Of a DNA stretch of 64,000 nt, positions 27,586 to 36,800 are shown one piece after another. Under the pieces are notes generated by a model. It did no database searches. It had not been told where the DNA came from and saw nothing but the letters and a program-made list of their open reading frames with translations. The position numbers and the translations under genes were made by a program. Position 1 is the first letter of the stretch. Each line of letters opens with the position of its first letter. The stretch is from Azoarcus sp031556475 (GTDB taxonomy: Bacteria; Pseudomonadota; Gammaproteobacteria; Burkholderiales; Rhodocyclaceae), in assembly GCA_031556475.1 (NCBI GenBank), contig JAVBSY010000052.1, forward strand, positions 1 to 64,000. Reading direction: 5' to 3'.

Positions 27586-27948
27586 TCAGTCCGCCAGCAA
27601 TCCCAACTGCCGCTGAATTTTCTTCGTCAGCCCCTGTGCCACCAGGCGGTAAGAGCGATCTATGCTGCCCAGGATCAGATCGTCGGGCAGTTCGCCGTCC
27701 AGAAACAGCGTATTCCAGTGCGTTTTGTTGAGGTAATAGCCGGGGATGATGTCGCTGAACGCCTGGCGTAGCGCATCGGCCCGGTCTGGTTCGCTTTTCA
27801 GCGAAAGAATGGGCCGCCCTTCCAGGTCGCCCAGCAACACAAACATTTTTCCGCCGACACTGACACGGTCGGCGCCCCAGTCCGCCTGATAGTCATGTAT
27901 TGCACCCGGCTTGGTCAGGCAGTATTCGATCAACTGTGCGCTGTTCAT
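27586..27948 (-). CDS. MmcQ/YjbR family DNA-binding-fold protein
   Basis: The 120-residue protein matches the MmcQ/YjbR family: YCLTKPGAIHDYQADWGAD near the N terminus, VGGKMFVLLGD, LSLKSEPDRADALRQAF and PGYYLNKTHWNTLFLDGELPD. The fold resembles a DNA-binding CyaY-like domain, but the role of the family is not established. It is complete, with a start at 27948 and a good N-terminal match. It is convergent with the GFA gene. Confidence 0.9.
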   Translation of the reverse strand: MNSAQLIEYCLTKPGAIHDYQADWGADRVSVGGKMFVLLGDLEGRPILSLKSEPDRADALRQAFSDIIPGYYLNKTHWNTLFLDGELPDDLILGSIDRSYRLVAQGLTKKIQRQLGLLAD

Positions 27949-28293
27949 ATGAAACTCCGCCGATAGGGATCGGTTTTCGTGATTCTAATCACGCATCATC
28001 GGGATAAGCGGAATCGTCGATCGACGCGCCGGGATACAACCGAATCTTGGTCCCAAGCCACATTGCCGAACGTAGTGGACTCCACCGTTTCGCCGTCATG
28101 CTTTGCACGGGGTCGTCGAACGTTCTTCTACCTGCCGTGAATAATTCCGGTACCGATGGAGATACCGTAAGCGTAAGCTCAATACTGGCCTACAGTTCGA
28201 TCATCCGGCTTTCCCCCCGCTCTTGCTCAAAGGATTGTGAACAGGCTCTAATGAGCAAACGCTGAAAACCACGTCAGAACATACCCGCCGATC
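27949..28293. other. 345-bp stretch without a recognisable gene
   Basis: Between the YjbR-like start and hyi there is no supported coding sequence. A 72-codon frame at 28047-28265 has no family resemblance. The sequence ending near 28250 reads, on the minus strand, GAGCCTGTTCACAATCC, which looks like an insertion-sequence terminus, but no transposase or matching second end was seen. Promoters for both divergent neighbours must lie here. Confidence 0.3.
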
Positions 28294-29079
28294 ATGCCGA
28301 AATTCGCCGCCAATCTCACCCTGCTGTTCAACGAGGTCGCCTTCCCGGAACGCTTCGCTGCTGCGGCTGCCGCCGGCTTCGATGCCGTGGAATACCTCTT
28401 CCCTTACGCCTATCCGCATGCCCAACTCGCCGAAGAACTGCAGCGCAACAAGCTCAAGCAAGTGTTGCACAACCTGCCGGCGGGCGACTGGGCAGCCGGG
28501 GAGCGCGGCATCGCCTGCCTGCCCGATCGCGTCGGCGAATTTCAGGACGGCGTCGGTCTCGCCATCGAATATGCCCAGGCGCTCGGCTGTAAACGCTTGA
28601 ACTGCCTGGCAGGCATCGCGCCGCTCGGCGTCGATGAGGAACTACTGTTCGAAACCCTCGTCGCCAATCTGAGCTTCGCCGCGGACGAACTGGCCAACGC
28701 CGGCATCCGCCTGCTGATCGAACCGATCAACCGCCGCGACATACCGGACTTCTACCTCAGCCGCAGCGAACTGGCGATGCACCTTATCAGCACCGTCGGC
28801 TCGGACAATCTCTACCTGCAATACGACATCTATCACGCCCAACGCAGCGAAGGCGAGTTGGCGAGCACCATCGCCCGCTGCCTGCCGCACATCGGCCACA
28901 TGCAACTGGCCGACAACCCAGGCCGCCACGAGCCGGGACCGGGCGAGATCAACTATCCTTTTTTGTTCTCGTACATCGACCGCCTCGGCTACGACGGCTG
29001 GATCGGCTGCGAATACATTCCGGCGACCACCACGACCGCCGGGCTGGGCTGGCTCGCCGCAGCACGCGCCCGCCACTGA
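28294..29079 (+). CDS. hyi: hydroxypyruvate isomerase family protein
   Basis: TIM-barrel sugar isomerase of the Hyi/OtnI group, interconverting hydroxypyruvate and tartronate semialdehyde or a related hydroxyketo acid. The 261-residue protein begins MPKFAANLTLLFNEVAF and shows FDAVEYLFPYAY, LLIEPINRRDIPDFYL with the metal-binding glutamate, YLQYDIYHAQRSEG and GHMQLADNPGRHEPG, all family signatures. No glyoxylate carboligase or tartronate semialdehyde reductase gene lies beside it, so the pathway in this host is uncertain. No strong ribosome binding site precedes the ATG. Confidence 0.88.
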   Translation: MPKFAANLTLLFNEVAFPERFAAAAAAGFDAVEYLFPYAYPHAQLAEELQRNKLKQVLHNLPAGDWAAGERGIACLPDRVGEFQDGVGLAIEYAQALGCKRLNCLAGIAPLGVDEELLFETLVANLSFAADELANAGIRLLIEPINRRDIPDFYLSRSELAMHLISTVGSDNLYLQYDIYHAQRSEGELASTIARCLPHIGHMQLADNPGRHEPGPGEINYPFLFSYIDRLGYDGWIGCEYIPATTTTAGLGWLAAARARH

Positions 29080-29103
29080 CGCGCTACCCGGGCACTCAGC
29101 GGC

Positions 29104-29871
29104 TCAACCCGCGTCGACGAGTAAACCGTCGTCCAGCCGCAAGGCGCGCTGCGTCCGGCGCGCGAGCGTTTCGTCGTGGGTGACGATGACGAAGCTGGTG
29201 GCGTGGCGCTGGTTGAGCGACAGCATGAGATCGAACACCGATTCGGCCGTGCGGCGATCCAGGTTGCCAGTCGGTTCGTCGGCAAGCACGCACGCTGGCT
29301 GCGTCACCAGCGCACGGGCAATGGCGGCACGTTGACGCTCGCCACCGGAAAGTTCGCCCGGCGTGTGGTCGAGGCGGTGCCCCAACCCCACTTCGCGCAG
29401 CACTTCGGCGGCGCGGGCATTGGCCTCGTCGCGCGGCACGCGGCGGATGTAGAGCGGCATGGCGACATTTTCGAGCGCGTCGAATTCGGGCAGCAGGTGA
29501 TGAAACTGATACACGAAGCCGAGCGAGGCATTGCGCGCACGGCCACGCGCGGCTTCCGACATACGGGAAAAATCCTCGCCCATCAGGCAAACCCGGCCGG
29601 CGCTGGGCACGTCCAATCCACCGAGCAGATGCAACAGCGTACTTTTACCCGAACCGGAAGCACCGACGATGGCCAGCCGCTCGCCGCGCGCCACCGACAG
29701 CGTTACGCCACGCAGCACACGCACCGCGCCACCGCCCTCGCTGCCACCCTCATTGCTACCCTCAGTGCCACCTTTTCCACCGCCTTCGCGGAAGTTCTTT
29801 TCCAGATTGTCGCAGGCAAGTACTTCGCCGCCGTTCTTCTCGGCGTTTGCCACAGCGTTCATCTCACTCAT
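29104..29871 (-). CDS. lolD: lipoprotein-releasing ABC transporter ATPase LolD
   Basis: ATPase of the LolCDE complex, which extracts outer-membrane lipoproteins from the inner membrane for LolA. The 255-residue protein has Walker A GASGSGKST, the signature LSGGERQRAAIARAL and Walker B LADEPTGNLD. Between the first strand (DNLEKNFREG) and RVLRGVTLSV there is a glycine/glutamate/serine-rich insertion at about residues 29-48, roughly 15 residues longer than in E. coli LolD. The gene overlaps the permease gene by 8 bp on the same strand. Confidence 0.94.
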   Translation of the reverse strand: MSEMNAVANAEKNGGEVLACDNLEKNFREGGGKGGTEGSNEGGSEGGGAVRVLRGVTLSVARGERLAIVGASGSGKSTLLHLLGGLDVPSAGRVCLMGEDFSRMSEAARGRARNASLGFVYQFHHLLPEFDALENVAMPLYIRRVPRDEANARAAEVLREVGLGHRLDHTPGELSGGERQRAAIARALVTQPACVLADEPTGNLDRRTAESVFDLMLSLNQRHATSFVIVTHDETLARRTQRALRLDDGLLVDAG

Positions 29872-31120
29872 AGCGCAGCGCCTCCGCCGGGTTCACCTTG
29901 GACGCACGCCAGCTCGGGTAGAGCGTGGCGAACAGCGTCAGCACGAAAGACACGGTGACGATGCCGATCAAGTCGGCAGGCAGCACTTTCGAAGGCATTT
30001 CGCTGACGAAATAGACCTCGCGATTCCACAGGGTCGCGCCCGTGATCGTTTCCAGCGCCGGAATGACCACGTCGAGGTTATTGGCGACGAGCAAGCCGAG
30101 CACGACCCCCGCGCCCAGGCCGACGATGCCGATGATCGACCCTTGCAGCACGAAGATCGACATGATCGATGCCGGGCTTGCCCCCAGCGTGCGCAGGATG
30201 GCGATATCGGCGTATTTTTCCTGCACCGCCATGACCAGCGTGGACACGATATTGAACGCGGCCACCGCCACGATCAGAAACAGGATCAGCGTCATCATCG
30301 TTTTTTCCAGCGCCACCGCACGGAAAAAATTGGCATGGCTGCGCGTCCAGTCGGCCACCATCGCACTCGGCACGTCGATCATGCCGGCCAGTTCGCGCGC
30401 CACCCGTGGCGCGGCAAACAGATCGTCCAGCTTCAGGCGCACGCCGCTCACGCTGTCGCCCATACGGTACAACGCCTGCGCATCGGCAAGGTGAATCAAC
30501 GCGAGGCCGGAATCGTATTCGTACATGCCGGCCTCGAAAATGCCGACCACCTCGAACTGCTTCACGCGCGGCAGCACCGCCGCGGGCGTCACCAGACCTT
30601 GGGCCACCATCAGCGTCACCTTGTCGCCCAAGCGCACATGCAGCGCCAACGCCAGATCGCGCCCGAGAACGATGCCGAACCCCCCCGCACGCAAGGCATC
30701 CAGGCTGCCGGTCTTCATGTAGCGAGTGAAATCCGCCACCTTGTCTTCCGCCGCGGGAATCACGCCGCGCACCATCGTTCCGCGCACTGCATCGCCGAAC
30801 GACAGCATGCCCTGCTCCTGGATGTAGGGCGCCGACGCGCGCACGGCGGGGTGCCGCGCTGCGTCGTCGGCCACCCGTTGCCACGACGGCAGGCCGCCAT
30901 CCATGCCTTGCACCACGACGTGCGAGGCCACGCCGAGGATGCGCGTGCGCAGCTCTTCCTGAAAGCCGTTCATCACCGACAGCACAACGATGAGCGCCAT
31001 CACGCCCAGCGCGATACCCATCATGGAGACCAGGGAAATGAAGGAAATAAAACGATTGCGGCCTTGCGCCCGCTTGCGTGAGCGCGTGTAGCGCAGGCCG
31101 ACGAGAAATTCGTAGCGCAT
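29864..31120 (-). CDS. lolC: lipoprotein-releasing ABC transporter permease LolC/LolE
   Basis: Inner-membrane permease of the Lol release system, 418 residues, with the FtsX-like topology: one N-terminal helix (about 27-50), a large periplasmic domain, and three C-terminal helices. The N terminus YEFLVGLRYTRSRKRAQ and the SLVSMMGIALGVMALIVVLSV stretch are characteristic. Only one permease gene is present next to lolD, as in many betaproteobacteria, so it may act as a homodimer (LolF-like). The gene follows the radical SAM gene by 54 bp and overlaps lolD. Confidence 0.93.
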   Translation of the reverse strand: MRYEFLVGLRYTRSRKRAQGRNRFISFISLVSMMGIALGVMALIVVLSVMNGFQEELRTRILGVASHVVVQGMDGGLPSWQRVADDAARHPAVRASAPYIQEQGMLSFGDAVRGTMVRGVIPAAEDKVADFTRYMKTGSLDALRAGGFGIVLGRDLALALHVRLGDKVTLMVAQGLVTPAAVLPRVKQFEVVGIFEAGMYEYDSGLALIHLADAQALYRMGDSVSGVRLKLDDLFAAPRVARELAGMIDVPSAMVADWTRSHANFFRAVALEKTMMTLILFLIVAVAAFNIVSTLVMAVQEKYADIAILRTLGASPASIMSIFVLQGSIIGIVGLGAGVVLGLLVANNLDVVIPALETITGATLWNREVYFVSEMPSKVLPADLIGIVTVSFVLTLFATLYPSWRASKVNPAEALRYE

Positions 31121-31174
31121 GCGTTCCTTATGCGGAAATGGAAAATGAACCTGAATCGAAAAACCCGCCCCGTC

Positions 31175-33409
31175 TCATGCGCGCTTCCCTGCTCCACGCC
31201 GGCGGCTTTCCGCACGGCATGGCGTTTTTCCACGCGGTGCGGTACCGAACGCGGTTTTTGGCGTATTTTTGGATGCAGTTTTGGCGCCAGACGCCAGCAC
31301 GGGCTGGTGCCTGGGCACCAGGCAACCAGGACCGCTGCCGATCAGATCGGCACGGCCCATGTGCACCAGGGCTTCGCGCAGCAACGGCCAGTTTTCCGGG
31401 TCGTGCCAACGCAAAAACGCTTTGTGCAGACGACGGCTGCGGCCGGCACGAGCAGTGTCGACGGTTTCGGAAGTGGCCGTGACCTTTTTCAGCGGATTCT
31501 TGCGCGAGTGATACATCGCGGTGGCAAGCGCCATCGGTGTCGGCAAAAAGGTCTGTACCTGATCGGGGCGGAAACCGTTGGCCTTCAGCCACAGCGCCAA
31601 CGCCAGCATGTCTTCGTCGGTCGTGCCAGGATGAGCGGCAATGAAATAAGGCACCAGATGCTGCTTCTTGCCCGCCTCGCGCGAGTATCTGTCGAACAGC
31701 ACGCGAAACGCCTCGTAAGCGCCCATGCCGGGTTTCATCATCTTCGACAGCGGCCCGGGCTCGCTATGTTCCGGCGCGATCTTGAGCAGACCGCTGACGT
31801 GATGGGTAACGAGTTCGCGCACATATTCCGGCGAACGCACGGCAAGGTCATAACGCAAACCGGAGCCGATAGAGAGGCGCTTCACCCCCCTCAACGCGCG
31901 CGCCTTGCGGTAAAGCCGGACAAGCGGGCCATGGTCGGTGCCAAGCCGCTCGCAGATATCGGGATACACGCAGGACAGGCGGCGGCAGACACGCTCCACC
32001 GCCGGATCGTTGCAGGCCATGCGGTACATGTTGGCGGTGGGGCCGCCCAGGTCGGTGATGTGACCTTTGAAATCGGGCGATTTGTCGCGAATGTCCTCGA
32101 TCTCGCGCAAAATGGATTGTTCCGAACGGCTCTGGATGATGCGGCCTTCGTGCTCGGTGATCGAACAGAATGTACAGCCGCCGAAGCAGCCACGCATGAT
32201 GTTCACCGAAAACTTGATCATGTCCCACGCCGGAATGCGCGCTCCGCCATAGGCCGGATGCGGCTGGCGGGCGTAAGGCAGACCGTAGACGAAGTCCATC
32301 TCCGCCGTCGACAGCGGCAACGGCGGCGGGTTGAGCCACACGTCGCGCATGCCCGGCCCTTCGCCGTGGCGCTGCACCATGGCGCGGGCGTTGCCGGGAT
32401 TCGATTCGAGATGGAATACGCGCGAGGCGTGCGCGTACAACACCGGATCGGCCTGCACCGCCTCGCAGCCCGGCAGCCGTATCACCGTCTGCGCACGCGC
32501 GGCGCTACGGGACACGATGCGAACCGGCTGCGCGGCGCCAGCGGGTGCGGCCACCTGCGCACAGGCAGGCGCCGCGGATTCGCCATACACCGCCGCGGCA
32601 TCGGCCCGCGCGGCATGGGGCAACATGGCATCCGCCTGCACCGGCACGTCGAGCACGGACGCATCCATCTCGCGCCAGCCCGGTGGCAGCCATCCCGGCC
32701 GCGCCATGAAGGCCGTACCGCGCAGGTCGCGGATTTCCCCGATCGGCTCGCCGGCGGCCAGCCGCTGCGTCAGCGTCACCAACGCGCGCTCGGCGTTGCC
32801 AAACAGCAGAATGTCCGCCTTGGAATCGGGCAACACCGAACGCCGCACCTTGTCGGACCAGTAATCGTAATGGGCGATGCGGCGCAGGCTGGCTTCGATG
32901 CCGCCGATGACGACAGCGACGCCGGAAAACGCCTCCCGCGCGCGCTGCGCATACACCGTCAGCGCGCGGTCGGGCCGCTTGTTCGGCGCGGCATCGGGCG
33001 TATAAGCGTCGTCCGAGCGGATCTTGCGGTCGGACGTGTAGCGGTTGACCATCGAATCCATGTTCCCCGCGGTCACGCCGAAATACAGCCGAGGCCGCCC
33101 GAGCGCGCGGAACGGATCGGCCGAGGTCCAATCCGGCTGGCTGATGATGCCGACGCGGAAACCATGCGCCTCCAGCAAGCGCCCAATGAGCGCCATGCCG
33201 AAACTGGGGTGATCGATATAAGCATCGCCGGTCACGAGCACGACGTCGCATTCATCCCACCCCAGCGCCTTCATCTCGCCGCGCGACATCGGCAGAAAAG
33301 GCGCGGGCCGGCGCGGCGGCGCGGCACGGGCGAACAAATCGTCCGGCGACAGAACGGCAGTGGGATGGGCGGGCGAAGGCATAACAGACGAAGGCATGGC
33401 GGCCGTCAT
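31175..33409 (-). CDS. YgiQ-family radical SAM protein
   Basis: A 744-residue protein with an N-terminal B12-binding-like region (VVLVTGDAYIDHPSFGMALI), then GIEASLRRIAHYDYWSDKV, and a radical SAM core whose cluster cysteines are Cys408, Cys412 and Cys415 in RGCFGGCTFCSITEHEGR. YgiQ proteins are widespread but their reaction is unknown. A stretch of about 40 residues near 260-300, rich in alanine (from about HAARADAAAVYGE), looks like a lineage-specific insertion in the middle. The first methionine is used as start; several nearby Met codons are alternatives. It is cotranscribed in principle with lolC and lolD. Confidence 0.9.
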   Translation of the reverse strand: MTAAMPSSVMPSPAHPTAVLSPDDLFARAAPPRRPAPFLPMSRGEMKALGWDECDVVLVTGDAYIDHPSFGMALIGRLLEAHGFRVGIISQPDWTSADPFRALGRPRLYFGVTAGNMDSMVNRYTSDRKIRSDDAYTPDAAPNKRPDRALTVYAQRAREAFSGVAVVIGGIEASLRRIAHYDYWSDKVRRSVLPDSKADILLFGNAERALVTLTQRLAAGEPIGEIRDLRGTAFMARPGWLPPGWREMDASVLDVPVQADAMLPHAARADAAAVYGESAAPACAQVAAPAGAAQPVRIVSRSAARAQTVIRLPGCEAVQADPVLYAHASRVFHLESNPGNARAMVQRHGEGPGMRDVWLNPPPLPLSTAEMDFVYGLPYARQPHPAYGGARIPAWDMIKFSVNIMRGCFGGCTFCSITEHEGRIIQSRSEQSILREIEDIRDKSPDFKGHITDLGGPTANMYRMACNDPAVERVCRRLSCVYPDICERLGTDHGPLVRLYRKARALRGVKRLSIGSGLRYDLAVRSPEYVRELVTHHVSGLLKIAPEHSEPGPLSKMMKPGMGAYEAFRVLFDRYSREAGKKQHLVPYFIAAHPGTTDEDMLALALWLKANGFRPDQVQTFLPTPMALATAMYHSRKNPLKKVTATSETVDTARAGRSRRLHKAFLRWHDPENWPLLREALVHMGRADLIGSGPGCLVPRHQPVLASGAKTASKNTPKTAFGTAPRGKTPCRAESRRRGAGKRA

Positions 33410-33590
33410 TGTAACCAGCTAAGCACCCAGCCCCTATTCGGCCCTATCCTGAAATCGAAGCGAACTTGTCTTTCGCCGGAACTCAAACACAAAGCCATCG
33501 CACAAACCTCGTGCTACCCATGATGGCTACAATCGCCATTTCGTGCTGGAACCATCCACCACCCGCTCGCCTCAGGAGTGTCCGTCAAAT

Positions 33591-35021
33591 ATGCAGAACA
33601 CCCCTTCATCGCCCAATCTCATCCTGTGGCTGGTGGCCGTGGGTTTTTTCATGCAGACGCTGGACGCCACCATCGTCAACACCGCACTGCCATCGATGGC
33701 GGCCAGCCTGGGCGAAAGCCCGCTGCGCATGCAGTCGGTGGTGATCGCCTACGCGCTGACGATGGCGATGACGATTCCGGCCAGCGGCTGGTTGGCCGAC
33801 CGCTTCGGCACGCGGTATGTCTTCGCCGCGGCGGCCTTGTGCTTTGTCGCCGGCTCGCTCGCCTGCGCGCTCTCGCCCAATCTCGCCACGCTCACCGCCT
33901 CGCGCGTACTGCAGGGGCTGGGCGGCGCGATGCTGCTGCCGGTCGGGCGGTTGACGGTGCTGAAAAGCTTTCCGCGCGAACGCTTCCTGCGCGCGATGGG
34001 TTTCGTCGCCGTACCCGGCCTGATCGGCCCCCTGATCGGCCCGACGCTGGGCGGCTGGCTGGTGGAGGTTGCTTCCTGGCACTGGATCTTTCTGATCAAT
34101 GTGCCGATCGGGATGGCCGGCTACGCGCTCAGCATGCGCTACATGCCCAACTTCCGCATGGAGCATCCGTTGCCTTTCGACTTCACCGGCTTCGCCCTGC
34201 TGTCCTTCGGCATGGTCACCGTATCGCTCGCGCTCAACGGCATGGGCGGGCTCGGCCTGGGCCGCGGCCCCGTGATCGTGCTGCTCTTGTTCGGCCTGAG
34301 CAATCTGGCCGCATACTGGCTCCGCGCCATGCGTCACCCGCGCCCGCTGTTCTCGCCGCAGCTCTTTCACATCGGCAGCTTCAGCGTGGGCCTGCTCGGC
34401 AACCTCTTCGCACGTATCGGCAGCGGCGCCATGCCTTACCTGATGCCGCTGTTGATGCAGGTTTCGATGGGCTACGGCCCATTCCACGCCGGGATGATGA
34501 TGCTGCCGGTCGCCGCGGCGGCCATCTTCTCCAAACCGCTCGCCACCGAACTGATCCAGCATTTCGGCTATCGCCGCGTACTGGTCAGCAATACCATCCT
34601 GCTTGGTCTTTCGATGGCCGCCTTTTCTCTGCTCGCTCCCGGCCAACCGATGTGGCCGCACATTCTGCTGTTCGGTTTTTTCGGCGCGGTCAATTCGATC
34701 CAGTTCACGGCCATGAACACCGTCACGCTCAAAGACCTCGACACCGATCAGGCCAGTTCTGGCAACAGCCTGTTGTCGATGGTGCAAATGCTGTCGATGA
34801 GCCTGGGCGTATCGGTGGCCGGCGCGCTGCTGGCGGTATTCGCAGAGCACTTCGGCACGTCCTTGCCGAACCAGGGTCAACTCGCCGCCTTCCATGCCAC
34901 CTACCTGTGCGTGGGTGCGATCACCATCGCTTCGGCATGGATTTTCTGGCAACTCACGCCCGATACCGGCACGACGCGGACCTCGGCAAAAACGGTCGAA
35001 TCCACGATCGAATCCGAGTAA
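33591..35021 (+). CDS. mdtD: DHA2-family MFS multidrug transporter (MdtD-like)
   Basis: Proton-driven exporter of the 14-helix DHA2 family, 476 residues. It is close to E. coli MdtD across the N-terminal half, for example FFMQTLDATIVNTALPSM, ASGWLADRFGTRYVF and LGGWLVEVASWHWIFLINVP. The motif C region LQGLGGAMLLPVGRLTV is present. The start at 33591 follows CAGGAGTGTCCGTCAAAT. Substrates are unknown. An MFS gene of a different family follows 126 bp downstream. No regulator is adjacent. Confidence 0.88.
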   Translation: MQNTPSSPNLILWLVAVGFFMQTLDATIVNTALPSMAASLGESPLRMQSVVIAYALTMAMTIPASGWLADRFGTRYVFAAAALCFVAGSLACALSPNLATLTASRVLQGLGGAMLLPVGRLTVLKSFPRERFLRAMGFVAVPGLIGPLIGPTLGGWLVEVASWHWIFLINVPIGMAGYALSMRYMPNFRMEHPLPFDFTGFALLSFGMVTVSLALNGMGGLGLGRGPVIVLLLFGLSNLAAYWLRAMRHPRPLFSPQLFHIGSFSVGLLGNLFARIGSGAMPYLMPLLMQVSMGYGPFHAGMMMLPVAAAAIFSKPLATELIQHFGYRRVLVSNTILLGLSMAAFSLLAPGQPMWPHILLFGFFGAVNSIQFTAMNTVTLKDLDTDQASSGNSLLSMVQMLSMSLGVSVAGALLAVFAEHFGTSLPNQGQLAAFHATYLCVGAITIASAWIFWQLTPDTGTTRTSAKTVESTIESE

Positions 35022-35147
35022 AGTTCAAACCGAAACACGTACAAAAGCGCGACAAAAGCTCGAGATAACGCTGGGAACACCGTCTCTCCCCGCCCGGTCG
35101 AAGCGCGAGCACAAATATTTCCCAGCCCCTCTTTTGCCGGATTTTCC

Positions 35148-36365
35148 ATGTTCCGTAGCCTGAACAAACCCGAACTGTGGACCGTCACCCTGTCGGCGGC
35201 CGGCATCCTGATGCTCACGATGGGCATCCGCCAGTCCTTCGGCCTGTTCATATCGCCGATCAACACCAGCACCGGCGCAGGCATCGGCGCCCTCAGCCTC
35301 GCACTGGCGATCGGCCAGTTTGTCTGGGGTGCGATCCAGCCGTTCGCCGGTGCCGCCGCCGACCACTACGGCCCACAACGCGTACTCCTCGCGGCCATCG
35401 CAGTCATGGCCCTGGGCTGCGCACTGACGCCGTGGATGAGCAGCAGTGTCAGCCTGATCTTCACCTTCGGCGTTCTCACCTCGCTCGGTTCCGGCGCGGG
35501 CAGCTTTTCCGTACTGATGGGCGCCGCCGCCGCACGCCTGCCGCCAAACGCACGCGGCACCGCCTCGGGCATCATCAATGCCGGTGGCTCTTTCGGCCAG
35601 TTCGTATTCGCGCCGCTCACGCAAAAACTCATCCAGGCACTCGGCTGGATGGGCGCCCTGTGGTCGCTCGCCGTGCTCACCTTCGCCGCCCTGCCGCTGG
35701 TGCGTACCCTGACCCGCCAGGCACCGATTCACCTCCCGCCCCCCGCCGCAGGCGAAATCGGCTTATGGCAAAGCGTTCGCCAAGCATTCTCGGACAACAG
35801 CTACCTGCTGCTGCACGCGGGGTTTTTCACCTGCGGCTTCCACATCGCCTTTCTCGTCACCCACCTGCCGGGTGAAGTGGCGCTGTGCGGCCTGCCGACC
35901 GATGTCGCCAGTTGGTCGCTGGCGATCATCGGCCTGGCGAACATCGCCGGCAGCCTGTACGCCGGCGCCTGCATAGCGCGCTACCGCAGCAAGTACGTCT
36001 TGTCGTGGATGTACGGCTCGCGCACGCTACTCATCGCCCTCTACCTGATCAGCCCGAAAACCGCCCTCACCTTCTACCTCTTCGCCGCCGGCCTGGGCTT
36101 TACCTGGCTCGCCACCGTACCGCCCACGGCAAACATCGTCGGCAAACTGTTCGGCGTGCGCTATCTCGGCACGCTATTCGGCCTCACCCTGCTGTCGCAC
36201 CAGATCGGCGCCTTCTTCGGCGCCTGGCTCGGCGGCATAGCCATTACGCTCCAGGGCGATTATCAATGGATGTGGTATGCCGACATGGTGCTGGCCGGCC
36301 TCGCCGCACTCGTCAACCTGCCGATCCGCGAAGCGCCGGTAGTGACAAACCGCGCCGCCGCTTGA
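35148..36365 (+). CDS. MFS transporter (12 TM)
   Basis: A 405-residue protein with 12 predicted membrane helices. The first half carries LTMGIRQSFGLFISPINTST and GAAADHYGPQRVLLAAIAVMA, a form of the MFS loop 2-3 motif. This subfamily resembles oxalate/formate antiporter and monocarboxylate-type carriers in the N-terminal GIRQSFGLF region, but the substrate cannot be named. It ends 36 bp before the tRNA-Thr gene. Confidence 0.85.
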   Translation: MFRSLNKPELWTVTLSAAGILMLTMGIRQSFGLFISPINTSTGAGIGALSLALAIGQFVWGAIQPFAGAAADHYGPQRVLLAAIAVMALGCALTPWMSSSVSLIFTFGVLTSLGSGAGSFSVLMGAAAARLPPNARGTASGIINAGGSFGQFVFAPLTQKLIQALGWMGALWSLAVLTFAALPLVRTLTRQAPIHLPPPAAGEIGLWQSVRQAFSDNSYLLLHAGFFTCGFHIAFLVTHLPGEVALCGLPTDVASWSLAIIGLANIAGSLYAGACIARYRSKYVLSWMYGSRTLLIALYLISPKTALTFYLFAAGLGFTWLATVPPTANIVGKLFGVRYLGTLFGLTLLSHQIGAFFGAWLGGIAITLQGDYQWMWYADMVLAGLAALVNLPIREAPVVTNRAAA

Positions 36366-36401
36366 ACGTCTGCCCCCATTTAAGGTACATTTCGCGTCTT
36401 C

Positions 36402-36477
36402 GCCGCTTTAGCTCAGTTGGTAGAGCAACCGCTTCGTAAGCGGTAGGTCGTCTGTTCGAGTCAGACAAGCGGCACCA
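36402..36477 (+). tRNA. tRNA-Thr (anticodon CGT)
   Basis: A 76-nt cloverleaf with encoded CCA. The acceptor stem GCCGCTT pairs with AAGCGGC, the D loop reads AGTTGGTA, the anticodon stem ACCGC/GCGGT carries CGT at 36435-36437, and the T stem GTCTG/CAGAC encloses TTCGAGT. All stems pair without mismatch. The gene sits at the left edge of a decayed mobile element and its 3' end is the probable former integration site. Confidence 0.97.
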
Positions 36478-36511
36478 ACATAAGCTCCAAGGTAATCCAT
36501 GGAGCACCAAG

Positions 36512-36544
36512 ACCCCTAAGTGAATCAACAACTTAGGGGTTTTT
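36512..36544 (+). terminator. rho-independent terminator downstream of tRNA-Thr
   Basis: Ten-base perfect inverted repeat ACCCCTAAGT/ACTTAGGGGT with a nine-base loop, followed by TTTTT. It ends the tRNA transcript and lies between the tRNA and the integrase remnant. Confidence 0.85.
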
Positions 36545-36586
36545 CGTTTCTGTTTCAAGCCACCGCTTTCCATTGACTACCAGCAC

Positions 36587-36643
36587 TTTTTGACGGTATT
36601 TTTGACGGTACTTCCCAAGCACCTCCAGGGAGATACCGTCAAA
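36587..36643. repeat. tandem 12-bp repeat and inverted copy before integrase remnant
   Basis: TTTTTGACGGTA occurs twice in direct tandem (36587-36598 and 36599-36610). The inverse, TACCGTCAAA, is at 36634-36643, immediately at the integrase start codon. Such repeats around an integrase promoter are likely binding sites for the integrase or a directionality factor, or part of the attachment region. No matching copy was found at the right end of the island. Confidence 0.5.
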
Positions 36644-36800
36644 TGGCGCTTACCGACATCACCTGCCGCAGCGCAAAGCCCGGCAACAAACCGTACAAGC
36701 TGACCGACAGCCAAGGGCCGTACCTGCTCTGGTCACACCCGCTGGCAAACGCCGCACAATGGCACTGGGCGTCTATCCCGGCGTTGGGCTGACAGCGCCG
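36643..36800 (+). pseudogene. P4-type tyrosine integrase, N-terminal remnant
   Basis: Starts MALTDITCRSAKPGNKPYKL, a clear match to the N terminus of P4-family phage/ICE integrases, next to the tRNA as expected. After about 40 codons the frame ends at a TGA. In another frame the sequence then reads MALGVYPGVGLT, matching the integrase LALGVYP block that should lie a little further on. So the gene has both a short deletion and a frame change, and its catalytic domain is missing here. It cannot be functional. Confidence 0.8.

Noticed and set aside
28047..28265. 72-codon frame before hyi
   Set aside because: No similarity that I recognise and no ribosome binding site; treated as non-coding.
29531..31081. 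516-codon plus-strand open frame
   Set aside because: Antisense to lolD and lolC; very rich in His, Arg and Gln, with no domain.
31130..33523. 797-codon plus-strand open frame
   Set aside because: Antisense to the YgiQ-type radical SAM gene, which has clear cluster cysteines; the antisense product is Arg/His-rich noise.
33606..34952. 448-codon minus-strand open frame
   Set aside because: Antisense to the MdtD-like transporter; no recognisable domain.
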